Assembly: GCF_018687715.1 (NCBI RefSeq)
Contig: NC_056762.1
Location: forward strand, 23,647,864-23,711,863
DNA length: 64,000 bases
Source: Carya illinoinensis
Lineage: Eukaryota > Streptophyta > Magnoliopsida > Fagales > Juglandaceae
Direction of reading: 5' to 3'
Position 1 is the stretch's first letter; every line of letters begins with the position of its first letter. Below are positions 9,956 to 21,353 of the stretch, one piece after another. A program made the translations under genes and the position numbers. The notes beneath the pieces were generated by a model. That model did no database searches, was not told the DNA's origin, and worked only from the letters and a program-made list of their open reading frames with translations.

Positions 9956-11802
9956 ATTAAGCCTTTCCTGAACATGGCCAAATCCATTACTATTCGAAGT
10001 CCCTAGTTGTTGACCACAATTCTAACTTAATACCACAACTTCTACCATAGTCGAGTGACTAGAACATCCCTCCCAAACTAAGATAATATTTTCATAGGCT
10101 TGTTCACCCACCCACATGGCCTCAAAACGAAAAAGTTTTTTGACTCTAGGAAACTCACCCACCCCTTCCAAATCTACCCAAATTGGAGAATGATTAGAAT
10201 AAGAGATTGTCTAATGATGAACTTTGAAATTATGAAAGCAGGTCCACTAGCTAGCATTTGCCAAAAATCGATCCAGTCTTTCACTAATGCATTGGCTACC
10301 CTCTCTCCTATTACACCAAGTATACTTATTACCCAATAACCACAAGTCTCTCAAACCGCATTCATCTATGAACTCATTAAAATCAGACAATTGCCTCTCA
10401 GGCCTAGGTTCTCCACCATGCTTTTCTTGATGAAAAAGTAACTCATTAAAATCTCCCATAACCAACCATGCCTCACCATGAACACGACTCAATGATCTAA
10501 GTAAACTCCATGTATGATGTTTTAGGTGTGTTTCAGGAAAACCACACACAGCAGTTAAAAACCATTGCCCCACAACCCGATTAGCATCGTTAATAATAGC
10601 ATTAACATGATTAGAAGAGTAATTGATGATAGATAAATCAACATCACTATGCCATAACAGAGCAATTCCCCCTTTTCTACCAATTGAACTAATAGTCAAA
10701 CAATTTTTAAATCCTAACTTATACTTACGGGTGTCAAATTCTTGAGTAGATAAACACGTCTCCTGCAAGAACAAGACGTCGGCTCTTCCCTCTTGATTAG
10801 ATCAGAGAGGGTCCAAATGCCTCATGGGTTCCCAAGCCCAGGGGCATTCTAGCTTAATAACTGCTTGACTGCCAGTAGTGCTGGACCCTAGCCACCACCG
10901 ATTCCTCTGATTCATCCTGTGAAGTCACATTCCTCTGGTCATGCAAAATCTGAATACGTTTTGCATTTGTTCCATCTGGGGACCCTTCAAAAATTGCCCC
11001 CTTTAGTTTCTTAGATTCCCCCTATAATTGATACGCAAAACTTGGTTCAGATAAAGAAAGAGAGGTCGTCATTTTATTTAAAAGAGACATCCGCTTCCAT
11101 TTTCTGCTTGTGAGCCCATCGGGCTTTGTTTGTGCTAGCCCATGATGAACACCCTCCTTTATTATCACATCCAGGCCTAGAGACTCATTAGGCCCATCTA
11201 CTTTCAAGTCGTGACCTAGAAGACTAGCACTAATAGGCGTTGTTTAAAATTCTTGACTATTTTTAATGTTCCTGAAAGCCACGTTCTCAGTGAATTCTCC
11301 ATTCCCTGCACCCTAAAAGTCAGCAACCGTAGTATCCTTACTTTCCTTGAAACTACCTTCTTGCATACCAGGCATATCCTCCTCATATGTTATAGTTCGA
11401 AAAATTGGTTGGCCAGCCAAATCACCTACCGCCACCTGCACCCCTCCTTCCGACGACTATCGCCCTTGCAATTCAAATGCCTACAACCCACCTAAAACAA
11501 CCAGAGCATGTATAGATGGAGCTTTGCTCTATGTTTACTCACAGACCCTCGCGCACCATATCCACTAGTATGAAGTCATATACCATATGGGAAAGTAGTC
11601 TTATGTTCAAAGTCAACAGAATGCTAAAAACTTGAGCACTCCTTGTCACTATGCCCCAACCAACCACACCAGTAGCAAAAATTAGGTTCCGCAACCACCT
11701 TCTAACTTTCTTGTTCAGTCAATGAGAGGCGTTGGTAAAGATCATTAAGAGAAACCTCCATGATCTCAAGAGGAACGAAAAACAACTAGACCAAGGTGTT
11801 GG
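9956..11802 (-). mobile_element. LINE fragment: ORF1 C-terminus and ORF2 endonuclease
   Basis: This lies exactly between the two copies of the EXLB 3' region and is read on the minus strand. About 11630-11690 encodes a CCHC zinc knuckle (CYWCGWLGHSDKEC) of a plant LINE ORF1. About 11020-11210 is the usual ORF1-ORF2 linker. About 10080-10774 is the start of ORF2, the endonuclease. Reverse transcriptase, RNase H and poly(A) tail are all missing, so both ends are truncated. A 3'-truncated LINE is not a normal product of target-primed reverse transcription, which suggests that it arrived as part of a rearrangement. Confidence 0.8.
10247..10774 (-). pseudogene. LINE ORF2 APE-type endonuclease domain
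   Basis: The open frame carries the order of motifs seen in L1 endonucleases: a FLQET start, the GRKGGIALLWHSDVDLS stretch, FLTAVCGFPE, LVMGDFNELL with the catalytic-site GDFN, then DLWLLGNKYTWCNRREG and the ERLDRFLAN segment. The enzyme would nick target DNA during retrotransposition. The frame is open for 175 codons and continues, with a stop, to about 10080 (NHSPI and FRFEAMW motifs follow). The remaining ORF2 is gone, so it is a relic. Confidence 0.85.
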
Positions 11803-12577
11803 TAAAGAATTAATCTTGATTGTACTTGGATAGTATCTATTTTGAAACTATATTGAAATAAGAGACAGGTGATTCTACAATTAATCTTACATCAATTATT
11901 TCTGGCTTCGATCCCTCTAATATGGAAGTGCGTGCATTCGTATACGAGTTGGTCCAATCTTTTGAGTTATTTTCATGTAGTTGGATGTTGGCCTCTAGGT
12001 AGACATGCGCGCATACAACCAAAATAGGGAAAAGTGATGTCTCGAAGAAGGATTTTTGTTTGATGCTTAATTTTTTATTTTGATTAAAAACGTTTTATTT
12101 ATAAGTCAATGTAAATTAGGACACAAACTTACAATATTACTGATGAGATAAGATTTAATTTTTTAAAAAAATTTCTAAGTTTAAATATTGCAACTCAAAT
12201 CATATTATATCAATCATTCAAATGATGATGTTACACTCTTTTGAAAAATTAAAAATACATACAATATCTATATGAGGAGCAAAACCCATAATCCAATGGA
12301 AAGAGTTATAAGGATAATTATTTGTAAGTTTACTCCTTATATTATTCCTACTTGTGAGCTCTGATCACTAATCCAAAAATACAACATTAAGTTGGCCTAT
12401 TATTTATATTGCAACATGACCAAGAACACTCTACTGACAAAGCATACAGTACAATACAATACCCTAGTAACTAGAGAGAAACTAATAATCAATTACATAG
12501 TAACCCATGCAATGATCATACTTCTTTGTAATAAAACAGCAAAATATTATTAAAATTGAAAGAGATTTCCACTTAAT
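11803..12577 (-). repeat. EXLB 3' untranslated region and downstream flank (duplicated copy B)
   Basis: Downstream of the EXLB stop at 12578. It is the parental or sister copy of 9226-9840. Compared with that copy it has about 60 extra bases near 11925-12005 and about 100 extra bases near 12130-12240. It is AT-rich and holds no gene. Confidence 0.85.
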
Positions 12578-14220
12578 TTAGAGCTGAATGTTTGAGTCAT
12601 AAGCAACCCCAGATTTCCACAAAGCAGGTAGATCATTTTTGGATTCCACCCAACCGTTGTCACCCACTTGAAACCTTATTTTTATTGAACCACTTGGTAC
12701 TTGATTAGACATCTCCCACACTGCCCCAAAGGCTTTATGCATGCCCCTCCAATGTTTGCAATCCTCCTTCATGCAACATCAAATGAACAAAGACGACAGC
12801 CCATCCATTAGTTTATAACAATGATCATCATCTCATTTGTTGAATACGCATCTTTTAATAAAAACTTATTTGTGCAAATTTAGAGGGTGCAAGTTGCGAT
12901 ATAAACTCTTTAATAAAAAAGTAAAAGTCATTGAAAAGTTAAATTTTTTTCAAAGGCGAGGCTTGCTCCAAACTCTCAAAAGCTTGGAGTTTCATAAATT
13001 CATATAGAATTACTTGAAGAATTATATGAATGTACCTGACACAATTCGACAGCTGTGATGTCGTTTTTCCCAGCTGCATATATAACCACTAGAGCAAGAT
13101 AATTAGGATATTTGCTTTGCTCATGGACCTTGAACATAAGGTTGTGACCAGGGTAGCGGCATGAGACCCTTTGGTATTCTACATCGATCACGCCACGATC
13201 AAACAATTCCTTGTCCCCTTTGGTTCCAGGGCGTGCCAATCTTTCGTAGGCTCGGGAGTTGAGTATGAAGTCAATGTTGTCACCTTTACTATAGTCAGTC
13301 ACCACCACGTTCACTCCATCCTTACTGCAATATTGTGATGATGTGCACCTAACCTGAAGAGTACGTCATCATCAATAAAACCACTAATCTTACATGCTAT
13401 ATTATTATTATGGAGACCGAGTAAAGCAAATTATATAGGTTACTTCTTCATTAGTGCTATCTAACACAATCATTGTCCTTGAGTTTCATATAATAGGAAG
13501 GGTGTTTCAAGTTAAAGCAAGTTCAAACAGGTTGAGGTAGAGCATGGTAGCTTGCTAGTTATTGTGCTATGCTTTATTCACAACACTTATACACTTAATT
13601 ATTCATGCATTACAATGCATTATTTTATTTAGTAGTTTAGTGAGTACGTAAACTATTACTTATTATGGGACCCATTATATTTATTAAAAAATCAACGATG
13701 TGTCAAAAAAGAGGCTTGTAATTTTACCTGATAGCATGCACCACAACCAGTTGCATTCTTATACAGCCTAGAGACTCCAGCCACGCTGCCATCATTGACA
13801 GTCCTTCCGAATTCTCCAAACCCACAAGTTCCACCTATATGATCACCATTTCATGAGTCAACTGTACACAGATGATATATAAACCGAATAATTTTTACAC
13901 TTGCTAATTATTGGTATCAATTAGTATTTGGTAGAGAAAGAAAGTTGTTCAAAATAGTTTAGCAAATAATTCTTCCAGCATGCATGCACATAAAAACTTG
14001 TAATGCATAGTTATGAATAACTCCAAATAGGTAGCCAAATAATATCTAAAAGTGTATATGCAGACGTACTTGGAGTCCCATGGCTGTTATCACTACCGTA
14101 GTAGGTTGCTCTTGATGTGTAAGTAAAAATGTCTTGAGTGGCGCATATAGCAGGCAAGAGCAATACCATGCAGATCACATAAAGAATACCAACTTGGTTT
14201 TCAAGTATTGCAAGACCCAT
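12578..14220 (-). CDS. EXLB1: Expansin-like B protein (four exons)
   Basis: The exons are 14220-14070, 13834-13728, 13353-13036 and 12766-12578; every intron has GT and AG ends, and the joined frame gives 254 residues, the usual family length. An N-terminal hydrophobic signal peptide (about residues 10-27, ending near PAICA) predicts secretion to the cell wall. The first domain shows SRATYYG, then TCGFGEFGRTVNDGSVAGVS, GCGACYQ and VVVTDYSKGDNIDFIL; the C-terminal expansin CBM63-like domain shows RYPGHNLMFKVHE, EDCKHWRG and WKSGVAYDSNIQL. Expansin-like B proteins are wall proteins related to wall-loosening expansins, with activity not firmly established. Oddities: the usual Cys in the SPDC-type motif after ATYYG is replaced (DNS), and a Trp normally before the last intron is Cys. 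The start is the only ATG before the signal peptide. The symbol names the family member by resemblance only. Confidence 0.92.
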
Positions 14221-14372
14221 ATCTTAATGACAAGGTTTCTTAATAAAGGGTAAGATAATGGAAGAAAGAGACCAAAACCAAAAGCTCTAATTAAGAAGCA
14301 TGCAGATAGAGTTGCAGAAGAAAATGGACGAGGAGGCTAATTCGAATTGGGAAGTAGAGAAATTGTAGTCTA

Positions 14373-14383
14373 GCATTTATAGG
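14373..14383 (-). promoter_or_regulatory. Probable TATA box of the EXLB gene
   Basis: On the minus strand CCTATAAATGC lies about 155 bases upstream of the start codon, leaving room for a leader of roughly 120 bases rich in CT. The position and sequence fit a plant TATA box. Confidence 0.55.
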
Positions 14384-14677
14384 ATTTGAGGGGCGACCAC
14401 AAAAGGTCATGTGTTGAAGTGAAAGAGGCACTTTTTTCTCCCAGTTAGGAAGGAAAGGAATGATATTTAGAATGATATTTGTATTATTAATGCCAATTGT
14501 ATGTAGTGGGTGCTAATGACAAAATATATATAATTGATTTTAGAAAAAAAATAATATTTTATTATTATTTTAATTCAAATATATATGCATAATCTAATAT
14601 GAGAGTTTTTCTTAAATGGCAAAAACAATCTTAAAAATATGTGATTTTGCATTTGCATATAAAGAAACCAATGCTTT

Positions 14678-15083
14678 AGAGCAATCTCAATTCTAATGGA
14701 TTATCATTTTATAGTTAATCCAAGTTTTAACGTTTGTGACATGAAAATGTCTTAACCTATTCCATTCACGTCCAATTCTCATATTGGATTATCTATTTAT
14801 TTTTTATATAATAAAATATAATATTAAAATATTTTTTAATTGATTTATTTTTATTATATTTTACCATTCTACCAATAATATATTAATTAGTAATCATATT
14901 CTAATTAAATACATGGTTAATCATATTCTACCAATAAACGAAATGCAATGCACGGCATAGATGATTTTTATTTTGCATTTACTGTAGCATAAATTAATGC
15001 ACTACATAGGATATTTTGTCCTAATAATATTAAAATAATCCAATGCACACGATATTTAGGTAATCCATTGAGATATTTGCTCT
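14678..15083. mobile_element. hAT-like MITE
   Basis: A 406-bp AT-rich element. Its left end AGAGCAATCTCAATTCTAATGG matches the inverse of its right end (AGAGCAAATATCTCAATGG). It is flanked by AATGCTTT at 14670-14677 and AATGCTCT at 15084-15091, an 8-bp target duplication with one mismatch, as expected for hAT transposons. No coding sequence fits inside, so it is non-autonomous. It lies about 300 bases upstream of the EXLB TATA box. Confidence 0.75.
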
Positions 15084-15091
15084 AATGCTCT

Positions 15092-17222
15092 TAATATTGA
15101 GTACCCCTCGAGACCATTTCTGGAATAGAATGCTAATAGCTTAGAAACAGGTAGCAGAGCTAGAAGACATATTTTCATTTTAAAATGAGTCTAAAATTTA
15201 AATACTCAATTCTCAAATCACTAAACTCATCTCAACTGAAAAACTTCTTTACAAAGGCCCATAATCCTTTTTAACTCGATACTTCTTTACATGCTAGATC
15301 CACAATCTTTTTCAAACTTCTCATAAATATATCTAAACTGATCATCTTAATATCTAAACATATCTAAACTTATCTTAGGTAGACTTCACAAAATTTACTC
15401 TACTATCTCGTGAACTCTTTATTGTTTATAAATAACTCAACTTATTTGTACTCAGCTTAACATGCAAATGAGGCCTAAGAGAGCTCAAAATATAACCAGA
15501 AGAATATTTTATACAATTTACACCCAAATAAAACATACTTTATCCTTAATTAATTTTCTTTTCATAAGTGAGAAAGCCAAAGTACTAATTATTGTATATA
15601 TAAATGTTGCATAATCAGACTATCATTTTTCTTCTTCAAATAACACTTTCTATATATTCAGTATACTTTTTCCAAAGAAAAATAAACTGCAGTATATCCA
15701 TATTACAGAACATCTAATAGACATTGTAAATACTTCCATAAGTTTGGTCGGAAGCTACCCGCTACCCACTGTGCATGTTATCATGCACACATTAATTTTC
15801 TGATCAATAGATTTTTTTTATTTAAAAATATAAAACCGATAGAAGTAAATAGTATAGCTGCCATGCTAAGAAGTAAACACAACATAACCCACTAGCTAGG
15901 CTGGCCATCTCATCTCTGTTAATAGTATAGCCATCAAACAATAAAAAGTAAACACAACATAACCCACGTCCACCATAGCCACCATCTTCATCCTCTTGGT
16001 CACAGCGCATTAATAAATTTTATAATATATTTTATTTCATATTTTTTAAAATTTAAAAAATATTCAACTCAAACTATTTCATAACTATTCATAAACTATC
16101 TTATTATTGTTCACAAAATTCTTATATCATCTCATTCTCTAAATAAGCCATTATTAATGTTTGAATACTGAATTGATTTTAGATGATTTTTTAATAATAC
16201 TGAAAAAATAATAATAAAATAATAAATAATAATAAAATATTAAATAATAATAAAAAGTGAATAAAAAATAATATTGTTCAAATATTAAATGATAGTAAAG
16301 TAATCTCCAGGACTTTACCGTCCAATATTTGAGAGAAAGGAATCTTCTTCCCGTCTCAAATTTTGTCAATTTCAATTTTAATCACACCTATTGATATAAT
16401 ATATTTGCGGTAACTTGATATTGATATAACAAAAAATGGATTAAATAAAAACAATTCTACAAATTAATATGACTTGATGTGATTTGTCAAATTGTAAAAT
16501 TACTTTTATTGTAAAGTAAATTTAACAAATTAGATAAAATCACGTCAGTTTGTGAAATTATTTTGTATAATTCCTTTGTAGATTTAGCATTACTCTTTTC
16601 TAAATAGTAGCATATCAACAAATGTTACTAATAACGGGAAAAATGTGTGTTTAAATAGAAGGTAAAAAAATGATAAATTATATATTGATAAATTCTTTAT
16701 AGCATTTGTTTTATTTTTTAACCACGATCAAGGGCATACCGCCACTAGTTAGAGGGCTCTTAAGAAGTGACGATTAGCCGCTTGCGTCATCCCCAAAGTG
16801 GAAGATTCGCATCAACCTAATTGCGAGAAACAATTGATGAGGTTCTACTTTGATTGGGGATATAATCCGTCGTATGCTCATGAATATGTACTTTTCAGGT
16901 TCCATGAATAAAATTATATAAAGTTGTATATATATTTATCTGTTTGATTATGTTATATAAAAAATAATTATATATAGTCAGTTATTTATGATAAAAATGA
17001 TCATTTTCTATTAAAATGAGTTCATTCTCATCACAAATAATTTTTTTTATTAGAAATAGCTGATAACAAATGATGGCCTTTCCACAAAAGGCAAAGAGAT
17101 GATGACATATTCATTATATGAAATCATTGCTGCAAATTTTGTTCAGATTTTCTTTTCACACTTGCATTATCCTCTCATAAATTTCAATTATTGTAATAAA
17201 TAATCTCCAATAATTGAATGCC
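15092..17222. other. AT-rich gene-less interval
   Basis: No gene recognised. It contains 'ctcatctc/ctaaac' type AT-rich sequence at about 15180-15480 and 16020-16150, and a long ATA/ATT tract at about 16200-16280; these look like old MITE-type material, but I could not define ends. A less AT-rich stretch at about 16725-16900 is also unassigned. Confidence 0.5.
15846..15967. repeat. Direct repeat of about 48 bp
   Basis: The block 'atagtatagc ... aagtaaacacaacataaccca' occurs at about 15848-15892 and again at about 15923-15966, separated by about 30 bases. It creates short mirrored open frames on the minus strand that are not genes. Confidence 0.75.
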
Positions 17223-17849
17223 ACACTATAAAAAAATTGAGATTTAGTGACACTATAGATTTAGTGACAGTCCCCAAACTGTCACAAAAAATAGATTTTG
17301 TGACGATTTACACAAACCATCACTAAATCCAGATGAGAATTTGTCTATCGTTCGAATGTAGGCAAATTTATTTTTGAACGTTACATGGACGTTCAAAAAT
17401 TAAAGATTTTTACGTGCGGACGTAATATTTTTTGGCGCTATCGTTCGAAAATTATTAAGTTCGAACGTTAGTGAGTGATGTCCGAACATTATTGATTGAC
17501 ATTCAAACGTAAGTGAGTGAAGTTTGAATATTTGATAGAGTATTTCATAAAGATGACTATAATTTAAATTTCATGTAGTTTTTAAATAAAATAATGCATC
17601 ATTTGTGAACAATTATTACAAATTTAAAATAATTGAAATTTGAAGCGGACTGATTTAATATTAAGATTGGATAAGCTAACATGAAAGATAATTGAGAATT
17701 CAAATTGAAAACAATAGATACATTAAATAATATCAACAACACATTAATACTTCTCATTTGGCCATGAATGTTGGCTCCCTCCTAGCCCCGTTTCCTTGCT
17801 AACAAAAGATGAGCCATATCCTGGATTAATAAGAACAAAACATTATAAC
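17223..17849. mobile_element. CACTA-like left end with repeated CGTTCGAA-type motifs
   Basis: It begins CACTATAAAAAAATTGAG, followed by 'ttagtgac' and 'gtcac' motifs in both directions (17240-17330), then several GTTCGAA/TTGAACGTT-type motifs at about 17345-17530. This is the usual look of a CACTA terminus with subterminal repeats. The segment continues after the copia insertion at 34139, where the same motifs occur again. No transposase and no opposite terminus was seen. Confidence 0.45.
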
Positions 17850-18272
17850 TGTTGCGAAAAAAAATGTCAATAAAGTGAAAATGTAATATGAACAAGAAAA
17901 AAAATCACACACGACACAAGATTTATGTGATTCGGCAAACTGCCTATGTCCACAAGAGCTGCAGAGGATTTTATTAGTGAGGAATCACACAATACAATGG
18001 TGGGGTGATTACTGTACATCTACAGTGTTCTACAGTATAGCCATATGATATAATAATCATATATATAGTCAAACGGCAGAAAAAACCCTAGATCCGTGTA
18101 AAATGCATGTTTGCTCAAGCGGCGTGTCGAGGGTGCGTTGAGCGAACTTCCTTCCCGCATCCGCTCGAGCTCACTATCGAGCTGACCTCGGGCGTTCAAC
18201 TCTGCTTGACTTTGCTTGAGCGGCCAATGCCTCCGCACGAGCTGTGTGGACCAGACTCCACAGTACTCAACA
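17850..18272 (-). repeat. Copia 3' LTR
   Basis: This is the 3' LTR of the minus-strand copia element. It ends in TG...CA form on the plus strand (TGTTGCG to CTCAACA). A polypurine tract (on the minus strand GAAGTGGGAGAAT) directly adjoins at about 18273-18287. About 18071-18245 carries the GCTCGAGC-type module that also occurs at 33929-34112 and 60055-60275. Confidence 0.9.
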
Positions 18273-18598
18273 ATTCTCCCACTTCGAGACCGGTACACTC
18301 GCTGTATCGCCGTCTCCTCAAACATGATCTCCTCCACCTCTGCAACTCAATGCCCCTGTCTTCATGCTAGAAGACCAACTGAAGTTGCGCACAACTTCAG
18401 TTTCTCAAGTGTAACACCCTTTATCAACATATCAGTAGGGTTCTTGCTTCCACAAATCTTCTCAAGTAACAATTGTCCGTCATCTAACAATGATCGTATG
18501 AAATGATACCTAATCTGAATGTGTTTGGTCCTGGAATGAAATGCTGGATTCTTGGTAAGGAATATGGCACTCTGACTACCACTATAGAGAGTGCCTTT

Positions 18599-19301
18599 CT
18601 AATTCTCTTTACCCAATTCCTCTAAGAAGCCCTGTAGCCATATCATCTCCTTTACAGCCTCTGACACTGCAATATACTCAACTTCTATAGTAGACAAAGA
18701 AACTATTTTCTGTAGATTAGAACCCCATGACATTGCAGTACCACCAAGTGTATAAACAAAACCCGTGGTACTCTTTCTGCTGTCAATATCTCTAGCTAAA
18801 TCAGCATCAACATAGCCTTGCACTTCCAAACTCTCTCCTGAGAAACACAATCACGTTTTTTAGGAGCCCTTTAAGTACCTCAAAATCCATTTCACTGCTT
18901 CCCAATGTTATTTTCTTGGATTACTCATGTATCTACTCACAACTCTCAGCAATATCCGGTCTTGTGCAAACCATAGCATACATAAGTGAACCAATAGTTG
19001 AGGCATAAGGAACCTTACTCATGTAATCTTGTTCCTCCTCTGACTCAGGTGACTAATTCTTGTTGAGTCTGAAGTGACTACCCAAGGGTGTGCCAACTAG
19101 TTTGGCCTTGTCCATATTGAACTTGTTAAGTACCTTTTTCACATACTCAGCCTATGATAGCCTCAACGTACCTCTAACTCTATCTCTGACAATTCTTTTG
19201 CCAAGGATTTGCTTTACAGCTCCCAAATCCTTTATTGCAAAGTGCTCTGACATCTGCTTCTTTAGATTATTGATCTCATCAATACTAGCCCCTGTAATAA
19301 G
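18599..19301 (-). pseudogene. Copia RNase H and C-terminal RT part
   Basis: The minus strand from 19301 continues the reverse transcriptase after its catalytic motif (MLITGASIDEINNLKKQM) and reaches the RNase H with YVDADLARDIDSRKSTTGFV and SLSTIEVEYIAVSEA, both diagnostic of Ty1/copia. The stretch contains several stops between 18850 and 19140. The first half of the RT lies beyond the gypsy insert at 30728-31300. Confidence 0.9.
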
Positions 19302-19306
19302 CATGT

Positions 19307-21208
19307 TGATTGAGCTGAATTATTACATTTTTAATGCTTTTAGAACCAATATATCTTAATTCTTTCATTACTTTATCATTGATTTTATATGGAAAAATGA
19401 ATAAATCAAAGTTGTGATTTTAATTGATTAAAAGCATGAATTTCTGCTTGAATTCTACCAACTATTGATTACTATGCATTCTAATCCATAATTTTTCTTG
19501 CTTTCCATTATCATTTGCATTTGTACCATTGTTCTTCTTGTTTTTCATGTTTATGAAGTTTCTTGAGCTATCTTTCCATCTTTGGGTTCAATCCATGAAC
19601 CTCAAAAGATAGAAGCACTTCTTGCCATCCGTGAATGGAAGTTGCTCAAGCTAATATTTCAATTATGTTATTTTGTTGTTGAGTGTTTTTTTTTTTTTTT
19701 TTTAATCTTCATCTCAATTTTTCGTGCATACTATGGTTCATTATGTTCATGCCTTGTTCATAAATTGTCTTGAGTTATCCCACCATTCAAACACTCCCAA
19801 CTCCATCTAACTTCATACACGGCCACACCAATCACCCCACATCATGCTCATTTAAACCGTGACCCACCATTGCCCTCCAACAAGCCACCAAACTTCCAAA
19901 GCCTAGCCCCCACTTGCCGTCCAACCCATCCCTCATTTCCCTCAAACATAGCCACCACCTAAAAAGTGGTCAATTTGCCTTTTCATTAGCTAATTTGCCC
20001 TTAGTCATTTCGGCTAGCTACCATCTCACCAATGGATCCCTTCATCCATAAATCCTAACCATCCATCCCATTGCCCATCAACCTAGGATGACCCTAAACC
20101 GCCACCTCAAAAGGATGCCTAGACAAATTGTTCTTCCAAAAGGCCAAAGAGCAAGCTTTTCCATTTCTTTATTCCCATCCACTCGGCAACCTCTCACCAA
20201 GAACCAGCCCTACTCATCTTGCCTTTTTTCTTTAACAATTCGGCACCTACCCATCACTCACATGGTCCCTTTTAGCTTACCTCCACTCACCTACACATCA
20301 TTAAACCCAAGCCCCACTTGCCGGCCAACAAAGCTCCTCCACAAAACTCTAGTCCACTTACCTAAAAGAGAGGTGTCGGTTGGTTGCCAATGCTGAAGTT
20401 GGTTTGAATTTTCTGGAGGTGTGAATGCAAGAGGCGGCTAGTTTGTTTCATGAAACAAAAGAATTGTTTTAGAAGTTTTCATCAAGTGTGCTAGTTTGTT
20501 TCATGAAACAAAAGAATTGTTTTAGAAGTTTTCATTAAGTGTGCTACCTTAATTTTTTGCAAGAAGGGTTCGGTTGAGAGCTTTTGTTTTTTATTTTTCT
20601 GAAACATGATACATGGGAGTAGAGGGAATTGAGCTTTTCATTCGTAAAGTGAAGTGAGTCGGTTTAGATTTATTTTTCTAGAGGAGATTTAGTTGGTTTG
20701 GATTATATTTTTCAGAAAGTGAAGGAGAGAGCTTTTGTTTTTGTTTTAGTTGGGTAATTTATTTGTTGTTTACTTATTTCATGTTATTTATTTTTATTGT
20801 TTCTTTAAGCTTTCATTTAATAGTGATTACAATTGTTATGTGTTATTTTGAGAATTTGTGATTTAAATACAAAGACGAATTCTAGAATCTTAGTTTTAGG
20901 CATTTTCAATTTTTAGTGTATGTTTTGTCAATTACTTTCTAATTTAGTTTAATTCTTAATTTAGTTTTATTAATTTTTGAGTTTAATCTATTAGTCCTTT
21001 ACATTCCAATCCGACAATCAAAATCTAAAAACATGAATCTAGTCCATGACTAGTACCTTTTCCATCCATTGCACATATCATCATCTTGTTTTCTCTTTGT
21101 GAAGTTTTTCACATTTTTCAATGAGTTTAATTTTAAGTAACTTTCCCTGAGGAGACGATCTAGGAATTTATTCCTAATTATTAGTGCTACTCATTTTTGA
21201 GTGAGTCA
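19307..21208 (+). repeat. Athila-like 5' LTR with internal deletion
   Basis: This copy is 1902 bp; its partner is 2736 bp. It lacks the segment corresponding to 29117-29923, with the short sequence GCTAG at both edges of the missing part. A 53-bp unit containing 'tttcatgaaacaaaagaatt' is repeated in tandem at about 20438-20543 and has its counterpart at 29918-30030. Open frames such as those near 19582 and 20088 occur in both LTRs and are not genes. Confidence 0.92.
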
Positions 21209-21353
21209 AGTTTTTTGCGCCGTTGTCGGGGAACAGTTGTCTAACTTAAATTTAAACTTGTTATTTTATTTTATTTTTCTCTACCATATTATCTCTGGTT
21301 ACTCATCTCATTTGCATCAACCACTCATCTCTACCATATTAGATTGATGTTTC
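21209..21353 (+). promoter_or_regulatory. Primer binding site and gag leader of the Athila-like element
   Basis: GCGCCGTTGTCGGGGA at about 21217-21232 follows the 5' LTR by a few bases. It complements the 3' end of tRNA-Asp apart from minor changes, the primer reported for Athila elements. The leader then contains a short duplicated phrase 'catctctaccatatta' before gag. Confidence 0.8.

Noticed and set aside
18107..18370. Frames across the GCTCGAGC module in the copia LTR (also near 60042-60410)
   Set aside because: They exist on both strands because the module is palindromic and lacks stops; no domain or conservation of one frame was seen.
20088..20396. 102-codon frame duplicated at 28763-29071, looking like a conserved gene pair
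   Set aside because: The two are simply the same segment of the 5' and 3' LTRs of one element.
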